Source: Acidimicrobiia bacterium (GTDB lineage: Bacteria; Actinomycetota; Acidimicrobiia; Acidimicrobiales; Ilumatobacteraceae). Taken from it: 7,163 nucleotides of DNA. Made by a program: the position numbers and the translations under genes. Numbering within the stretch: position 1 is the first letter of the stretch; the number at the start of each line of letters is the position of its first letter. A model generated the notes under the pieces. That model saw only the letters and a program-made list of their open reading frames with translations, made no database searches and had not been told where the DNA came from. Where the stretch lies: assembly GCA_009927565.1 (NCBI GenBank), contig RFMT01000336.1, positions 1-7,163 on the forward strand. Direction: 5' to 3'. Positions 6,267 to 7,163 of this stretch are shown here, piece by piece.

Positions 6267-7163
6267 TTAGATTGCGCGGCCCGCATTCTTCCAATACTCG
6301 TCTTTGAGTAAACGCTTGTAAAGTTTGCCCGTTGGATGTCGGGGTAGTTCAGGTCGAAAATCAATCGACCGTGGACACTTGAGATCTGCAAGCGAGGCAC
6401 GACAAAAGGATTTCAATTCGCCCTCTAATTCGAGTGCCTCCTGAGAGTTTGTCGGCATTGGACGGGCTGAACGACTGCTTTTACTTCTTCGCCAAACTCG
6501 TCATTTGGTACTCCAAAGACGGCGACATCGACAACCTTTGGATGGTTGATCAGGACATTCTCTGACTCTTGGGGATAAATATTCACGCCACCCGAAATGA
6601 TCATGAAGGCTTTTCGGTCAGTTAGATACAAAAATTTATCCTCATCGAGATAACCGACGTCACCGAGCGTTGTCCACCCACGTCCCAGCGGATCTCTCGA
6701 ACTCTTGGTCTTCTCCGGGTCATTGTGGTATTCAAAATTGACGTTGCTTTCAAAATAAACAGTGCCTGACTCGTTCGGTGCCAATTCTTTGCCATCTTCG
6801 TCACAGATGTGAATAGTCGCATTAAGCGCCATGCCAACTGTGCCAGGGTGCGCGAGCCACTGCTCAGAGTTGCAATAGACAAAGCCGTTGCCTTCACTGC
6901 CGGCGTAATATTCGTGAATAACTGGTCCCCACCAGTCGATCATTTTCTTCTTAACCTCTACAGGGCAGGGTGCTGCGGCGTGAATTGCGCATTTCAGACT
7001 TGAGGTGTCGTGCTTCTGGCGAGTCTTTTCGTCAAGTTTCAGCATTCGAACGAACATTGTTGGCACAAGCTGCGAATGTGTGACTTTATGTTTGGCAATC
7101 AAGTTCAAATATTCTTCTGCATCAAAATGTTCCATGATGATCGTCGTACCGCCGAGGCGATGC
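6267..7163 (-). CDS. Acyl-CoA synthetase (AMP-binding enzyme), 5' part outside the window, frameshifted
   Basis: This is an adenylate-forming ligase that activates a carboxylic acid with ATP and CoA. Only the C-terminal half is present; the frame is open to the right edge (LGGTTII precedes the Met at 7135). Numbered from that Met, the motifs are HAAAPCP (52-58), YYAGSEGNG (76-84, the substrate/AMP loop), GDVGYLDE (158-165) and the hinge and P-loop-like stretch TDRKAFMIISGGVNIYPQE (172-190). The first frame leaves the family pattern after VVQPVQ and stops at 6425. The rest continues one frame over from about 6458, through LADLKCPRSIDF and PRHPTGKLYKR with the catalytic lysine, to KDEYW and a TAA at 6267. 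One added base at 6458-6459 joins the two as VVQPVQMPTNS. The residues resemble fatty- or aryl-acid ligases of actinobacteria, but specificity cannot be read. It is followed immediately by the phosphodiesterase gene. Confidence 0.88.

Noticed and set aside
6425..6458. The C-terminal part of the ligase as a separate, translationally coupled small gene starting at ATG 6458.
   Set aside because: The 63-residue piece is exactly the missing family C-terminus with the catalytic lysine, and a one-base repair fuses it seamlessly. The Met is simply an internal residue.

Overview
The window is a single co-oriented block of seven genes, all on the minus strand and packed with gaps of 0 to 105 bases. Read in the direction of transcription (right to left) the order is: the 3' part of an acyl-CoA synthetase (AMP-binding enzyme), a glycerophosphodiester phosphodiesterase, a luciferase-like (LLM) flavin-dependent monooxygenase, a cytosine-deaminase-like amidohydrolase, then the ATPase, permease and lipoprotein substrate-binding protein of a NitT/TauT-type ABC importer. 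A strong GC-rich hairpin just after the last gene probably ends the operon. There is no RNA gene, CRISPR array, mobile element or long non-coding stretch. The plus-strand reading frames look like shadows of the minus-strand genes.

The organism is probably an actinobacterium of moderate GC content, perhaps an aquatic Acidimicrobiia-type lineage known mainly from metagenomes. The reasons are the lipoprotein with a Leu-Ala-Ala-Cys lipobox followed by a long Thr/Glu/Ala-rich acidic linker, and the use of GTG and possibly TTG starts. The general look of the LLM and acyl-CoA ligase proteins also fits. This is an inference from style, not a marker-gene assignment.

From left to right: positions 1-105 hold two hairpins and no gene. 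Positions 106-3023 encode the importer: binding protein, a 105-base AT-rich gap, then permease and ATPase overlapping by ATGA. Positions 3041-5462 encode the two enzymes most closely tied to it, the amidohydrolase and the LLM monooxygenase. Positions 5478-6266 encode the phosphodiesterase. Positions 6267-7163 encode the ligase, which runs off the right edge.

A working model is that the importer brings in a small, probably nitrogen-containing or heterocyclic compound, which the amidohydrolase and the flavin monooxygenase process inside the cell. The ligase could activate a resulting acid with CoA. The substrate cannot be read from the sequence. The amidohydrolase keeps the metal site of the CodA family but lacks residues that recognise cytosine, so plain cytosine deamination is unlikely.

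The most concrete discovery is that two genes are broken by a single-base frameshift each. In both, one extra A on the coding strand within a short A run restores a full-length, family-typical protein: the LLM gene near 5354-5357 and the ligase near 6458-6459. The shared signature suggests sequencing or assembly error more than gene decay. Automated annotation would miss the LLM N-terminus and split the ligase in two. I see no sign of a wholly new type of system.
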